Positions 1 through 7,629 are shown, counted from the first letter of the stretch. The stretch: DNA of 13,825 nucleotides from JBOGVA01 sp050692195 (GCA_050692195.1 JBOGVA010000049.1:1-13825); one strand, 5' to 3'. Numbers and translations: made by a program. The notes: generated by a model from the sequence alone, not told the origin.

Positions 1-1
1 G

Positions 2-211
2 CCCATAGAAGCTCGACGGCCTGCCCGTCCTGGTTCTCCCGAAGCCCCTCGTCCCGGTGCCCGGACCCTACGTGAAGGTCCATCTCCCGCTCAAGTGGCT
101 TCACGAGCATTTTCATGCAGGTACAACACCGACCGGGCCCACACCGGGCGCTGGACCAGGGGCAGGACCCCGGAGGACGTCCTGGGGAAAGTGAAGATGT
201 GGTCTCGCTAG
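2..211 (+). pseudogene. C-terminal remnant of an IS481-like integrase/transposase
   Basis: The plus-strand frame that opens at base 2 and stops at TAG 209-211 ends with YNTDRAHTGRWTRGRTP followed by a short K-M-W tail. This matches the conserved C-terminal end of IS481-type DDE transposases, where YN-x-x-RxH-x-G and GRTP precede a basic tail. About 29 residues (bases 122-208) are recognisable. The 40 codons before them do not look like a transposase core, so the upstream part is missing, frame-shifted or decayed. The catalytic DDE residues are not in the window. No inverted repeat or target duplication was found downstream. It probably marks an old insertion at the end of the glycosyltransferase operon. 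Confidence 0.5.
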
Positions 212-270
212 AGCCGATGCGTCGCCAGAACTCGGGGACAGGACACCCTAACCTTTCCGCTGGACCCGAG

Positions 271-1182
271 CTAGCCGGGGCGCCTGGCGAGCCCCCGCAG
301 GTAGCCCCACATCTTCGCCACGTCGATGAAGGCCATCATGGCCGGGACGGCGACGAGTGCCTTCCAGCGCTCAGGTGATCCCGGCGGCAGCCTCCGCCAC
401 GTGCGGCGGATCGGCTTCGTCGCGTGGGCCGCACCGGCCAGAACCGCAGCGGTCAATGGCCACCGCCGTCGGGCGAGCAGTGCCACCAGCCCGAAGGAGT
501 AGGCACCGAACCGGATGAGGTGGCGCTCCCGGTACATCCTCGCCACGGCGTCGCCCTGCGAGTACCCGGAATACTGGTGCCACGTGGCGGCCAGCGTCGG
601 CCGGATCCGCCAGTAGGTAACGGCCTCGGTGACGAGTTCCACCCGGGCTCCGGATTCGACCAATCGGTGGTTGAGGTACATGTCCTCGCCGACCTCGAGC
701 CACTCCGGGTAGCCTCCCGCGGCCTCGAAGGTTTCCCTGCGGACGGCCAGCGACCGCGAAGAGGGAAGCCATCCCGGACCGACCTCGTCCGCCTCCGGCA
801 GAGATGCTGCCGCGCAGACCTGGAGAAAGGAGTCGGCGATGGGGCGGTAGAACCCCGCGGCGACGTCAGCGCCTCGCTCGATCGGCTCCATGATCCGTTC
901 CATCCAGTCCGCGGACAGCACGCAATCCGCGTCGGTGACCGCGATGACCTCGTGGGCAGCCGCCCGGATCGCCAGGTTCCGCCCCCGGGCGATGTTGGCC
1001 CCGGGCTCGTGCAGGACCTGGATGTCCTCTTCTCGCCGAAGGATCTCGTAGGTCCCGTCGGTGGAGCCACCGTCGACGATCACGATCTCTTCCGGCACCC
1101 GCGTCTGCCGCCGCACCGATGCCACGAATTCCTCGATGGACGGTCTGGCGTCCTTCACCGTGGCCACGAGGGAGACCTTCAC
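271..1182 (-). CDS. Glycosyltransferase family 2 with C-terminal membrane segments
   Basis: This 303-residue protein has a GT-A fold. The N-terminal nucleotide-sugar region includes VDGGSTDGT near residues 36-44, the metal-binding DAD motif is at 84-86, and a GED acceptor/catalytic-base motif is at 165-167. Hydrophobic stretches around 225-255 and 275-290 suggest it sits on the inner face of the membrane. It probably transfers a sugar from a nucleotide or lipid donor to a surface glycan or glycolipid; the exact donor and acceptor cannot be read from sequence. The start is GTG, because the only codons between an in-frame TGA and this GTG are non-start codons; no good Shine-Dalgarno is visible. 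It lies 46 bp after the GT4 gene on the same strand, so the two are probably co-transcribed. It is the last complete gene of the leftward operon. Confidence 0.88.
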   Translation of the reverse strand: MKVSLVATVKDARPSIEEFVASVRRQTRVPEEIVIVDGGSTDGTYEILRREEDIQVLHEPGANIARGRNLAIRAAAHEVIAVTDADCVLSADWMERIMEPIERGADVAAGFYRPIADSFLQVCAAASLPEADEVGPGWLPSSRSLAVRRETFEAAGGYPEWLEVGEDMYLNHRLVESGARVELVTEAVTYWRIRPTLAATWHQYSGYSQGDAVARMYRERHLIRFGAYSFGLVALLARRRWPLTAAVLAGAAHATKPIRRTWRRLPPGSPERWKALVAVPAMMAFIDVAKMWGYLRGLARRPG

Positions 1183-1228
1183 GGGGAGGATGGTAGCGGC
1201 TCATGACCGGGACGCCGGCCGGCCGCTC

Positions 1229-2344
1229 CTACAGCACGGACTTGTAGACCTCCAGGGTGAGCCGGGCCGTCTCCTCCCATGAGAATCGGTTCGCCCTCAC
1301 GAGCCCCGCTTCGCGCAGCCGGGTCGCCAGCTCGCGATCGGTGGCCACCCGCTCCATGGCCTCGGCCAGCCCGGCGACCGATCTGGGGTCCACCGGAAGA
1401 CCGGCCTCACCCGCCACCTCCGGCAGCGATGACGACGTGGAGACGACGCAGGGCACCCCTCGGGCCATGGCTTCCAGGACCGGCAGTCCGAACCCCTCGT
1501 ACAGGGAGGGGTAGACGAATACCGAGGCCCCGCGGTAGAGGGCGTCCAGGTCCTGAGGAGTCGCCGACCCCGTCAAGAGGATGTCGCCGGGCCCTTCCAG
1601 GGAGACCTCCCTCAGCAGCGCCTGGTGGCGCCATCCGATCGGTCCGGCCAGGACCAGAGCATGGGGCGCTCCCCGTACAGCCATCCGCCGGTAGGCCCGT
1701 ACCAGTCGCACCAGGTTCTTTCGGGGCTCCAACGTCCCGACGAACAGCACGTAGGGTGTCGGTATCTTCAGTCGGGCCAGTGTTCCCTCGACGTGCGAAT
1801 CCGAGCCGGGGAGCGAGGCCGCGAGCGGCACGACATGGACCTTCCGGCGGTCGACGCGCGTTCGCCTGAACAGGTCCTCCGCGGTATGGCGAGAGACGGC
1901 GATGAGCGCGTCGGCGCTTCGCACGGCCCGGGCCAGGCCGACTCGGTACATGAGGCGCCACTGTCGGGGGAAGAGCCGCGGGTGGGTCAGGAAGGCGAGG
2001 TCGTGCACCGTCACGACCAACCGCTGGTCCGGGCCGGCGGGAGGAACGGCGGCCGGGACAGGGGAGTGGATGATGTCACGGGAGGAGAGGCTGGGCGGGA
2101 GCGAGGGTCGCCGCGTTACGGCCCAAGCGGGATACAGGCGCCCGATCGTGGCTGGAAGCTCCTCGAGCGGGTAACGGCGCAGCCAGCCCTCCGGCGAGGC
2201 GCCGTCGAACCTGGCGTGGAACAGGGTGATGTCCAGAGATGGCTCGGTCCGGGAGAGGGCCGGGATGAGCTCTCGCACGTAGGTGCCCATCCCGCCGGGC
2301 GTGGAGGAGAAGACCTGGTCCACCAGGAAGCCGAGCGAGGTCAC
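1229..2344 (-). CDS. Glycosyltransferase family 4 (GT-B), mannosyltransferase-like
   Basis: The protein is about 371 residues. The N-terminal acceptor domain has the GGMGTY glycine loop near residues 17-22 and a VHD motif near 113-115. The C-terminal Rossmann domain has GTLEPRKNL near 203-211 and the EX7E donor-binding signature (EGFGLPVLE) near 283-291. These are standard for retaining GT4 enzymes that use UDP- or GDP-sugars. The best start is GTG at 2344, which overlaps the cupin stop as GTGA and has a GGAG eight bases upstream; an in-frame ATG at 2362 would add six residues inside the cupin gene and is less likely. Translation is probably coupled to the cupin. Together with the GT2 gene it suggests assembly of a short polysaccharide or glycolipid. 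Donor and acceptor are unknown. Confidence 0.9.
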   Translation of the reverse strand: MTSLGFLVDQVFSSTPGGMGTYVRELIPALSRTEPSLDITLFHARFDGASPEGWLRRYPLEELPATIGRLYPAWAVTRRPSLPPSLSSRDIIHSPVPAAVPPAGPDQRLVVTVHDLAFLTHPRLFPRQWRLMYRVGLARAVRSADALIAVSRHTAEDLFRRTRVDRRKVHVVPLAASLPGSDSHVEGTLARLKIPTPYVLFVGTLEPRKNLVRLVRAYRRMAVRGAPHALVLAGPIGWRHQALLREVSLEGPGDILLTGSATPQDLDALYRGASVFVYPSLYEGFGLPVLEAMARGVPCVVSTSSSLPEVAGEAGLPVDPRSVAGLAEAMERVATDRELATRLREAGLVRANRFSWEETARLTLEVYKSVL

Positions 2345-2640
2345 TTGTAGGACTCCATGCACTGCACGCCGTCGGGCCCCGCCGTGGCCATGTGGTCCGT
2401 GCCTGCCTCGATGTCCAGGCGGTCTCCGGGGCCGAGCCGGTAGTTCAGCCCATCCCTGTCCTGGAACGCGATGCTGCCGGCCAGGCAGTAGAGGATCTTG
2501 TGGTACCCGTGCGCATGCCAGTCGTAGAGCTCATCCGGCCTGCCGTCCCACCGCCTGGGATGGGGGCAGCCCTCCGCCTCGAAGATCCCCTTCACCGTGT
2601 CCTCTTCGGTGACGTCCTGCCGGGTCAGCACGATGTCCAT
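2341..2640 (-). CDS. Small single-domain cupin protein
   Basis: This 99-residue protein is one cupin barrel. Cupin motif 1 is visible as WHAHGYHK (residues 41-48) followed by LAGSIAF, with likely metal ligands H42, H44 and H47. Motif 2 is PGDRLDIEAGTDH (71-83), with H83 as the last ligand. Such stand-alone cupins bind a divalent metal and can be isomerases, dioxygenases or ligand sensors, so no reaction can be assigned. The ATG is preceded by a GA-rich stretch (AGGGTGG) at a usable distance. The gene lies 41 bp after the epsilon-like gene, and its stop codon overlaps the GT4 start. It therefore bridges the acyl-CoA carboxylase genes and the glycosyltransferases. Confidence 0.8.
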   Translation of the reverse strand: MDIVLTRQDVTEEDTVKGIFEAEGCPHPRRWDGRPDELYDWHAHGYHKILYCLAGSIAFQDRDGLNYRLGPGDRLDIEAGTDHMATAGPDGVQCMESYK

Positions 2641-2681
2641 GCCGCACCACCCTTCTCCCCTCGGTCGCCTCCAGCCCTCCG

Positions 2682-2930
2682 CTACTTGGCGTCACCGCGC
2701 CCGACACGCGACTCGATCCCCCGCCGCGTGTATGGGTTCAGCCTTGTCTCCCCCCAGGGGTGGAGAGACCTGTTGCGGATCTGCAGTGCGCCGAGTCCGA
2801 GGGCCTCGGCTCTCCCGGCCAGGGTCCACGGGGCGGGCCTGACCATGCCGGGCCCGAAATACTCGTCGAGGGCGGACGCGATGGCCCGCTCGTCCTCGGG
2901 CGTCAGTCCCGGCGGGAGCTCGTAGCGCAC
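2682..2930 (-). CDS. Acyl-CoA carboxylase epsilon-like small protein
   Basis: This 82-residue protein lies 20 bp downstream of the carboxyltransferase gene. It opens with an LTPEDERAI helix and has a W-x-LAGRAEALG segment near residues 35-45 with scattered arginines. In actinobacteria small epsilon subunits are encoded directly after accD/pccB and have a similar layout: an N-terminal LTPEE-type helix followed by a W-x-x-xxR segment. The resemblance is short and partly positional. If correct, it would bridge the biotin-carrying alpha and the carboxyltransferase beta subunits. The start is GTG with AGGAG five bases upstream. The alternative is an unrelated conserved hypothetical protein. Confidence 0.6.
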   Translation of the reverse strand: MRYELPPGLTPEDERAIASALDEYFGPGMVRPAPWTLAGRAEALGLGALQIRNRSLHPWGETRLNPYTRRGIESRVGRGDAK

Positions 2931-2950
2931 GGCAGCTCCTTTCGTCGCTC

Positions 2951-4678
2951 CTACAGGGGGATATTGCCGTGTTTTCGCGGCGGGACCTGCTCTCGCTTGG
3001 TGCGCAGCATTCGAAGCGCTCGGATCAGTTGAGGACGGGTGTCCGCTGGCTCGATGACGTCGTCGACGAATCCGCGCTCGGCGGCGAAGTAGGGGTTGCC
3101 GAACTCCTCCTCGTACTGAGCGATCAGCTCCTGGCGCTTGGCCTGAGGGTCGGCCGCTTTCTGGATCTCCCGGCGAAAGATCACGTTGACCGCGCCCTCC
3201 GGCCCCATCACCGCGATCTCGGCTGTGGGCCAGGCGAACGACACGTCCGCCCGAAGGTGCTTGGAGTTCATGACCACGTACGCGCCGCCGTAGGCCTTGC
3301 GCGTGATCACGGTGAGCCTGGGGACGGTGGCCTCGGTGAAGGCATAGAGGAGCTTGGCTCCGCGGCGGATGATCCCCCCGTACTCCTGGGCCGTGCCGGG
3401 CAAGAACCCGGGAACGTCCACGAACGAGAGGATGGGGATGTTGAACGCGTCGCAGAAACGGATGAACCTAGCCGCCTTCTCGCTCGACTCGAAGTCCAGC
3501 GTCCCGGCCAGCACCTTCGGCTGATTGGCGATGATCCCTACCGATCTTCCCTCCAAACGGGCGAAGCCGATGAGGATGTTGGCCGCCCACAGGGGGAAGA
3601 CCTCGAAGAACTCACCCTCGTCCACGATGCTGTGGATGACATCTTTCATGTCGTAGGGCGCGCGCGGAGAGTCCGGGATGATCGCGTTCAGCGCCTCGTC
3701 TCGCCGCTCGGGGTCGTCCCGTGGGGCGTAGACCGGAGGGTCCTCCAGGTTGTTCGGGGGTAGGAACGACAGCAGATAGCGGACCTGGGCGAGGCAGCCG
3801 GGTTCGTCGTCGGCGATGAAGCTCGCGATGCCCGAGCGGCTGGCATGGGTGGTCGCCCCGCCCAGCTCCTCGAACGTCACCTCCTCGCCGGTCACCGCCT
3901 TGATGACGTCCGGGCCGGTGATGAACATGTGAGACGTCCCCTTGACCATGAACACGAAGTCGGTGATGGCGGGCGAGTACACGGCGCCGCCTGCGCACGG
4001 TCCCATGATCACCGAGATCTGGGGGACCACGCCGGACGCACGGACGTTTCGATCGAAGATGAAGCCATAGCCGGCCAGGGAGGCAGCGCCCTCCTGGATC
4101 CTGGCCCCGCCCGAGTCGTTGATACCGATGATGGGTGCCCCGACCGAGACGGCCAGGTCCATGATCTTGCAGATCTTCTCGGACATGACCTCACCGAGAG
4201 ATCCGCCGAACACTGTGAAGTCCTGGCTGTACACGAATACCTTTCGGCCGTCGATCGTCCCCCACCCGGTGACCACCCCATCGGTGTAGGGGCGAACCCT
4301 GTCCAGGCCGAAGGTCCCCAGCCGGTGGCGGGTCAGGACGTCGGTCTCGACGAAGGACCCGGGATCGAGAAGGAGCTCCAACCGCTCCCGGGCCGAGAGC
4401 TTGCCCCTGGCGTGCTGCCGCTCGATGGCGTCGGGCCCACCGGCCACCCGAGCTCTCGACTTGCGCCTCCGAAGCTGCTCGAGGCGCTCATCGACGGTCG
4501 GGCGATGGGGTGGGGAAGGCCTGGGGGGTGCCTCGCCGTCCGTGGCCGCCTCGGCCTGAGCCGGGCCGCCCGGGTTGCCGCCCTTCGGGGGATCTTCGGT
4601 AGAGGGCTCGCCGGGTTCGGCCTGGTGGCGTTCCGTCCCGTCCTCCGGAGGCTCCTGCTCGTCGCGTGCTTCCGCCAT
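2951..4678 (-). CDS. pccB: Acyl-CoA/propionyl-CoA carboxylase carboxyltransferase (beta) subunit
   Basis: The protein has 575 residues. The crotonase-like N-terminal half contains GGARIQEG (190-197) and GPCAGGAVYSP (227-237). The C-terminal half contains VPGFLPGTAQEYGGIIRRGAK (422-442) and RKAYGGAYVVM (460-470), and the protein ends in KHGNIPL, typical of propionyl-CoA carboxylase and methylmalonyl-CoA decarboxylase alpha-type subunits. It transfers carboxyl from carboxybiotin to an acyl-CoA, most likely propionyl-CoA given the adjacent epimerase. No biotin carboxylase or biotin carrier is in the window. Residues 1-60 are an acidic, proline- and glycine-rich extension absent from most family members (usual length about 510-540). 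This ATG is the only usable start, because an in-frame TAG lies just upstream and no ATG, GTG or TTG occurs before the conserved core. No Shine-Dalgarno is present (see the promoter entry). The symbol is by family; accD-type naming is also possible. Confidence 0.93.
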   Translation of the reverse strand: MAEARDEQEPPEDGTERHQAEPGEPSTEDPPKGGNPGGPAQAEAATDGEAPPRPSPPHRPTVDERLEQLRRRKSRARVAGGPDAIERQHARGKLSARERLELLLDPGSFVETDVLTRHRLGTFGLDRVRPYTDGVVTGWGTIDGRKVFVYSQDFTVFGGSLGEVMSEKICKIMDLAVSVGAPIIGINDSGGARIQEGAASLAGYGFIFDRNVRASGVVPQISVIMGPCAGGAVYSPAITDFVFMVKGTSHMFITGPDVIKAVTGEEVTFEELGGATTHASRSGIASFIADDEPGCLAQVRYLLSFLPPNNLEDPPVYAPRDDPERRDEALNAIIPDSPRAPYDMKDVIHSIVDEGEFFEVFPLWAANILIGFARLEGRSVGIIANQPKVLAGTLDFESSEKAARFIRFCDAFNIPILSFVDVPGFLPGTAQEYGGIIRRGAKLLYAFTEATVPRLTVITRKAYGGAYVVMNSKHLRADVSFAWPTAEIAVMGPEGAVNVIFRREIQKAADPQAKRQELIAQYEEEFGNPYFAAERGFVDDVIEPADTRPQLIRALRMLRTKREQVPPRKHGNIPL

Positions 4679-4686
4679 CGGACCCG

Positions 4687-4692
4687 ACTATA
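4687..4692 (-). promoter_or_regulatory. Candidate -10 element giving a leaderless pccB transcript
   Basis: On the minus strand TATAGT (5 of 6 matches to TATAAT) ends eight bases before the pccB ATG, which has no Shine-Dalgarno. Transcription starting about seven bases after it would begin at or next to the start codon, a common arrangement in actinobacteria. No good -35 is present at 16-18 bp. pccB could therefore have its own promoter inside the larger operon. Confidence 0.35.
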
Positions 4693-4733
4693 TCCCTCAG
4701 CCGACCGCGGACGTTAGCACGTCGATGCCGTGG

Positions 4734-5150
4734 CTACGGCCCTTCCTGCACCAACTCCACCAGCACCCCGCGAAAGCCCTTCGGGTGGACGAACGCCACC
4801 GTCGTGCCCCGTGAGCCCGGACGGGGGAAGTCGTCCACCAGAGGCACGCCGGCCGCGCGGAGCTGCTCGAGCGCCGCGCCAACGTCGGCCACCAGGTAGC
4901 CGACGTGGTGGATCCCCTCGCCGCGACGGGCCAGGAACTTCCCGACCGGCGTATCGGATCCCCGTGCACCCAGGAGCTGGACGTAGGAGCTGCCGGCCGC
5001 GAACAGCACCTCCTCCACCCCCTGATGGGGAACCACCTCGCGGTGCACGGGCTCGATCCCCAGCTTCGCCCGGTACTCGTTCACGGCCGCATCGAGGTCC
5101 GCCACGGCGATCCCCACATGATCGATGCCGAGGAGGAGGCCCGGCTCCAC
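4734..5150 (-). CDS. mce: Methylmalonyl-CoA epimerase
   Basis: This 138-residue protein has two VOC (glyoxalase-fold) modules and interconverts the 2S and 2R epimers of methylmalonyl-CoA. The four metal-ligand positions of the family can be placed: H11 in IDHVGIAV, Q58 in SYVQLL, H81 or H82 in GIHHVGY and E132 near the C-terminus in VLVELV. The length is normal for the family. The frame stays open further upstream, but the proper start is GTG at 5150, two bases after the stop of the regulator gene, because the conserved domain begins at once and the upstream codons are arginine/proline-rich junk overlapping that gene. No clear Shine-Dalgarno is seen, so translation may be coupled. Its product is the substrate of methylmalonyl-CoA mutase, which is not in the window. 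Confidence 0.92.
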   Translation of the reverse strand: MEPGLLLGIDHVGIAVADLDAAVNEYRAKLGIEPVHREVVPHQGVEEVLFAAGSSYVQLLGARGSDTPVGKFLARRGEGIHHVGYLVADVGAALEQLRAAGVPLVDDFPRPGSRGTTVAFVHPKGFRGVLVELVQEGP

Positions 5151-5152
5151 CG

Positions 5153-5527
5153 CTAAGGCTTGCGGCGGCGGCGCCCGGCCGCGGGAGCCGGCTGGAGCCG
5201 GACGATGAGGTCGGTCACTTCCGGCAGATGGTACGCGGGGGTGGAGAGTGCCGCGATCAGTGCGGCCACGCCTTGGTATCGGACCTGGGATGAAGCCCCG
5301 TCGGTTCGAAGCGCGTAGAATTCCACCAGCTCCATGAACTGCTTCAACGAAGGAACCAGCCCGCCTCGCTCGTATGCGTAGATGGTCTGTTGGGCGGCCG
5401 GGCACCCAGGCACGGCTGCTGCGTCCTTGACCGCTCGATAGCCGGCCGAGCGCCTGAGGCCGCGGAGGAGACCTCCGATCGTTCGGGCGACGTCGGATTC
5501 GATCGGTTCCTGTTTCTTACGGGGCAC
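5153..5527 (-). CDS. XRE-type helix-turn-helix regulator
   Basis: This 124-residue protein has an N-terminal HTH resembling the Cro/C1 (XRE) fold at about residues 14-72. It includes QQTIYAYERGG, the usual recognition-helix end of HTH_3 domains, followed by PSLKQFMELVEFYAL. The C-terminal half is alanine/leucine-rich, with a basic RRRRK tail that may aid DNA contact. The frame is open further upstream, but GTG at 5527 is chosen because AGGAGG lies eight bases before it and the fold starts just after. It is the first gene of the leftward operon and is divergent from the ftsH-like gene, so it may regulate either or both. The ligand is unknown. Confidence 0.75.
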   Translation of the reverse strand: MPRKKQEPIESDVARTIGGLLRGLRRSAGYRAVKDAAAVPGCPAAQQTIYAYERGGLVPSLKQFMELVEFYALRTDGASSQVRYQGVAALIAALSTPAYHLPEVTDLIVRLQPAPAAGRRRRKP

Positions 5528-5569
5528 GCGTGGGCCCTCCTGAACACAGGGGTGGATACCGGGTCTCAC

Positions 5570-5598
5570 ACCATAGACCGTCGCCCGTCGCTTGTCAG
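5570..5598 (-). promoter_or_regulatory. Sigma70-like promoter of the leftward operon
   Basis: On the minus strand CTGACA (-35, bases 5598-5593, 5 of 6 matches) and TATGGT (-10, bases 5575-5570, 4 of 6) are separated by exactly 17 bp. A transcript starting near 5563 would have a leader of about 35 nt, containing the AGGAGG that precedes the regulator's GTG. Spacing and position support it; it is not experimentally shown. Confidence 0.5.
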
Positions 5599-5667
5599 AG
5601 CCCTCCCTTGAAGGCAACCGATCGTGCGGGGGACCAAAAGTCGGCCCCGCCCTCGGCCATCTGGCGG

Positions 5668-5697
5668 ATGACTGTTGTCGGCCAAGATGGGTAGGAT
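5668..5697 (+). promoter_or_regulatory. Candidate promoter of the ftsH-like gene
   Basis: ATGACT (-35, 4 of 6 matches, 5668-5673) and TAGGAT (-10, 4 of 6, 5692-5697) are 18 bp apart. A start near 5704 would give a leader of about 54 nt before GTG 5758. It sits in the 230-bp divergent gap opposite the regulator promoter, where an autoregulatory operator would be expected, but no clear inverted repeat was seen. Confidence 0.35.
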
Positions 5698-5757
5698 GAA
5701 GCGGCCCGAGCGCCGCCTGCGTCCATACCGTCCGTTGCCCGCGGCCAGGATGACCGG

Positions 5758-7629
5758 GTGAGTGAGATGAGCGAGATGAACAGGGTGGCGGCGGTCCTCG
5801 GGGATTCCCAGATCCTCCGCGCCGGCCTGGCCGACGTGAGCCGCGTCCGGGAGCGGGTGCGCCGCCGCAGGCTGATGCGCGCGGTGTTGGTCCTCGGAGC
5901 CATCGACGCCTACCTGTGGTACCGGTTCTTGACGGGCAACCCGATTCATCTTCCCCGGCTGCCGGAGGACTGGGGCATCTGGGCACCGATGGTCATCTTG
6001 ATGCTGCTGTTCGGCGTCGTCCTGTTGCTCCCCCTGGCCAGCGGGAGATCGCCGCACGTCATGATCAGGCCGGAGCACATCGATACGGGACTGACCGAGG
6101 TCCGGGGACTGGATACACAGGTGGACGAGGTGATCCGGTCGCTCAATGTCTTCCTGGGCTACGCCACGTTCCGGGACGTCCTGGGAGGCAACCCACGACG
6201 GGGGATCCTGTTCGAGGGCCCACCCGGAACCGGCAAGACCTACCTGGCCAAGGCCATGGCCAAGCAGGCGGGAGTCCCGTTCCTGTTCGCGTCCGCTCCA
6301 GCCTTCCAATCGATGTGGTTCGGGATGACGAACGTGAGGATCCGCTCGTTCTTCCGGGCGATGCGGAAGGCCGCCCGTCGCGAGGGAGGAGCGATCGGCT
6401 TCATCGAGGAGATCGACGCCATCGGAGCGGACCGGGGGGCGGTCTCGATGTCCCCCGCTCCGCCGCATCCCGGACGGACGGTCTCCAACTTCGTCTCGCC
6501 GAGCACCGGCGGCATGGTCAACGAGCTCCTCATCCAGATGCAGTCGTTCGATCAGCCCGTGTGGCGCCAGCGCGTCAAGGAGCGACTGGTGGAGTGGCTG
6601 AACGGCTACCTGGCCGAGGGCAGACGGATCCGGGTGGGAAAGCCCTCCTATCACAACATCCTTCTGATCGCGGCGACGAACCGAGCCGACGCGCTCGACC
6701 CTGCGCTGTTGCGCCCGGGGCGATTCGACCGGCGCCTGTACTTCGACCTCCCCACGAAGCAGGGACGGCGGGAGCTCATCGACTATTTCCTGGACCGAAA
6801 GGCGCACCACCTGGGACTGGACGACGAGTCGGCCAGGGAGCGCCTTGCCCACGACACACTGGGGTACACCCCGGTGATGATCGAGCACCTGTTCGACGAG
6901 GCGCTGCTGGTGGCGCTCCGGGACGGCCGGGACGGCATGTCCCTCTCCGACGTCTACGGGGCCAAGCTCACCGAAGAGATCGGGCTGGCCCAGGCCGTTA
7001 CCTACACCGAAGCCGAGCGGCGGGCCGTGGCCACCCACGAGGCGGGGCATGCCGTGGCCGCGTTCCTCTTGGGTACCAGCCGGCGGATGGAAGTCCTATC
7101 GATCATCAAGCGGCGGACCTCCCTTGGCCTTCTCGCCCACAGCGACCTGGAGGAGCGCTTCACCCAGTCTCGTTCGGAGCTCGAGGCCGCCATCGCCATC
7201 GCGCTGGGGGGCCTGGCCGCCGAGGAGCTTTTCCTCGGCGAGACGGGGACGGGGCCGGGATCGGATCTGTCGTCTGCCACCGAGATCGCCGCGCTGATGG
7301 TGGGGGCTCTCGGCATGGCCGGCTCGCTGGTCTCCTACGAGGCCGTAGCCGAGGGCATGGTGTCCCGAAAGAACCTGGTGGGGAAGGTCCTCGCGGACGG
7401 GGACGCGAAGGATCGCGTGGAGGCCCTGCTGCACGGGCAGAAGGAGCGCGTGGAGGCCGTGCTGGCGGCGAACCGCGACCTGGTCGACGCGCTCAGAGAC
7501 GCCCTGATCGAACGCGACCAGCTGGTGGGAGAGGAGATCGTGGAGGTCATCCACGAGGCGATCGCTCGCCGCGAGCCGGGGCCGGTCATCGTGGTGGACG
7601 ATCTGGAGGAGCGGCCCGCCGACAATTAG
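5758..7629 (+). CDS. FtsH-like membrane-bound AAA+ zinc metalloprotease (divergent)
   Basis: This 623-residue protein has FtsH architecture. Two membrane segments lie at about 40-60 and 75-95. The AAA+ ATPase follows, with Walker A GPPGTGKT (154-161), a pore loop WFG (187-189), Walker B GFIEEIDAIG (214-223) and the second region of homology ATNRADALDPALLRPGRFDR (306-325). The M41 peptidase has HEAGH (427-431) and the third zinc ligand probably D503 in GSDLSSAT. It would unfold and degrade membrane or short-lived cytosolic proteins. Oddities are Glu for the usual first Asp of Walker B, a longer loop at about 226-252, and an insertion of roughly 33 residues (265-299) just before the second region of homology. 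These set it apart from housekeeping FtsH, so it is probably a paralogue. The GTG start has AGGA seven bases upstream; ATG 5767 and 5776 are alternatives. It is divergent from the XRE gene. Confidence 0.88.
   Translation: MSEMSEMNRVAAVLGDSQILRAGLADVSRVRERVRRRRLMRAVLVLGAIDAYLWYRFLTGNPIHLPRLPEDWGIWAPMVILMLLFGVVLLLPLASGRSPHVMIRPEHIDTGLTEVRGLDTQVDEVIRSLNVFLGYATFRDVLGGNPRRGILFEGPPGTGKTYLAKAMAKQAGVPFLFASAPAFQSMWFGMTNVRIRSFFRAMRKAARREGGAIGFIEEIDAIGADRGAVSMSPAPPHPGRTVSNFVSPSTGGMVNELLIQMQSFDQPVWRQRVKERLVEWLNGYLAEGRRIRVGKPSYHNILLIAATNRADALDPALLRPGRFDRRLYFDLPTKQGRRELIDYFLDRKAHHLGLDDESARERLAHDTLGYTPVMIEHLFDEALLVALRDGRDGMSLSDVYGAKLTEEIGLAQAVTYTEAERRAVATHEAGHAVAAFLLGTSRRMEVLSIIKRRTSLGLLAHSDLEERFTQSRSELEAAIAIALGGLAAEELFLGETGTGPGSDLSSATEIAALMVGALGMAGSLVSYEAVAEGMVSRKNLVGKVLADGDAKDRVEALLHGQKERVEAVLAANRDLVDALRDALIERDQLVGEEIVEVIHEAIARREPGPVIVVDDLEERPADN

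Noticed and set aside
1..117. Minus-strand partial gene running off the left edge (starts with M-K-M-L-V-K)
   Set aside because: It is short, resembles nothing known, and is antisense to the frame holding the transposase remnant; no ribosome site could be supported.
4734..5405. Longer 223-codon form of methylmalonyl-CoA epimerase
   Set aside because: The extra N-terminal 85 codons overlap the regulator gene in another frame and look like Arg/Pro-rich shadow sequence; the family domain starts right after GTG 5150.
5153..5986. Longer 277-codon form of the XRE regulator
   Set aside because: The upstream part would run through the divergent promoter region into the ftsH-like gene, and a good AGGAGG precedes GTG 5527.
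5566..7050. Long open frame of 494 codons on the minus strand
   Set aside because: It lies antisense to the ftsH-like gene, whose AAA+ and protease motifs are unmistakable. Long antisense frames are common in high-GC DNA, and this one reads as His/Arg/Pro-rich sequence without motifs.
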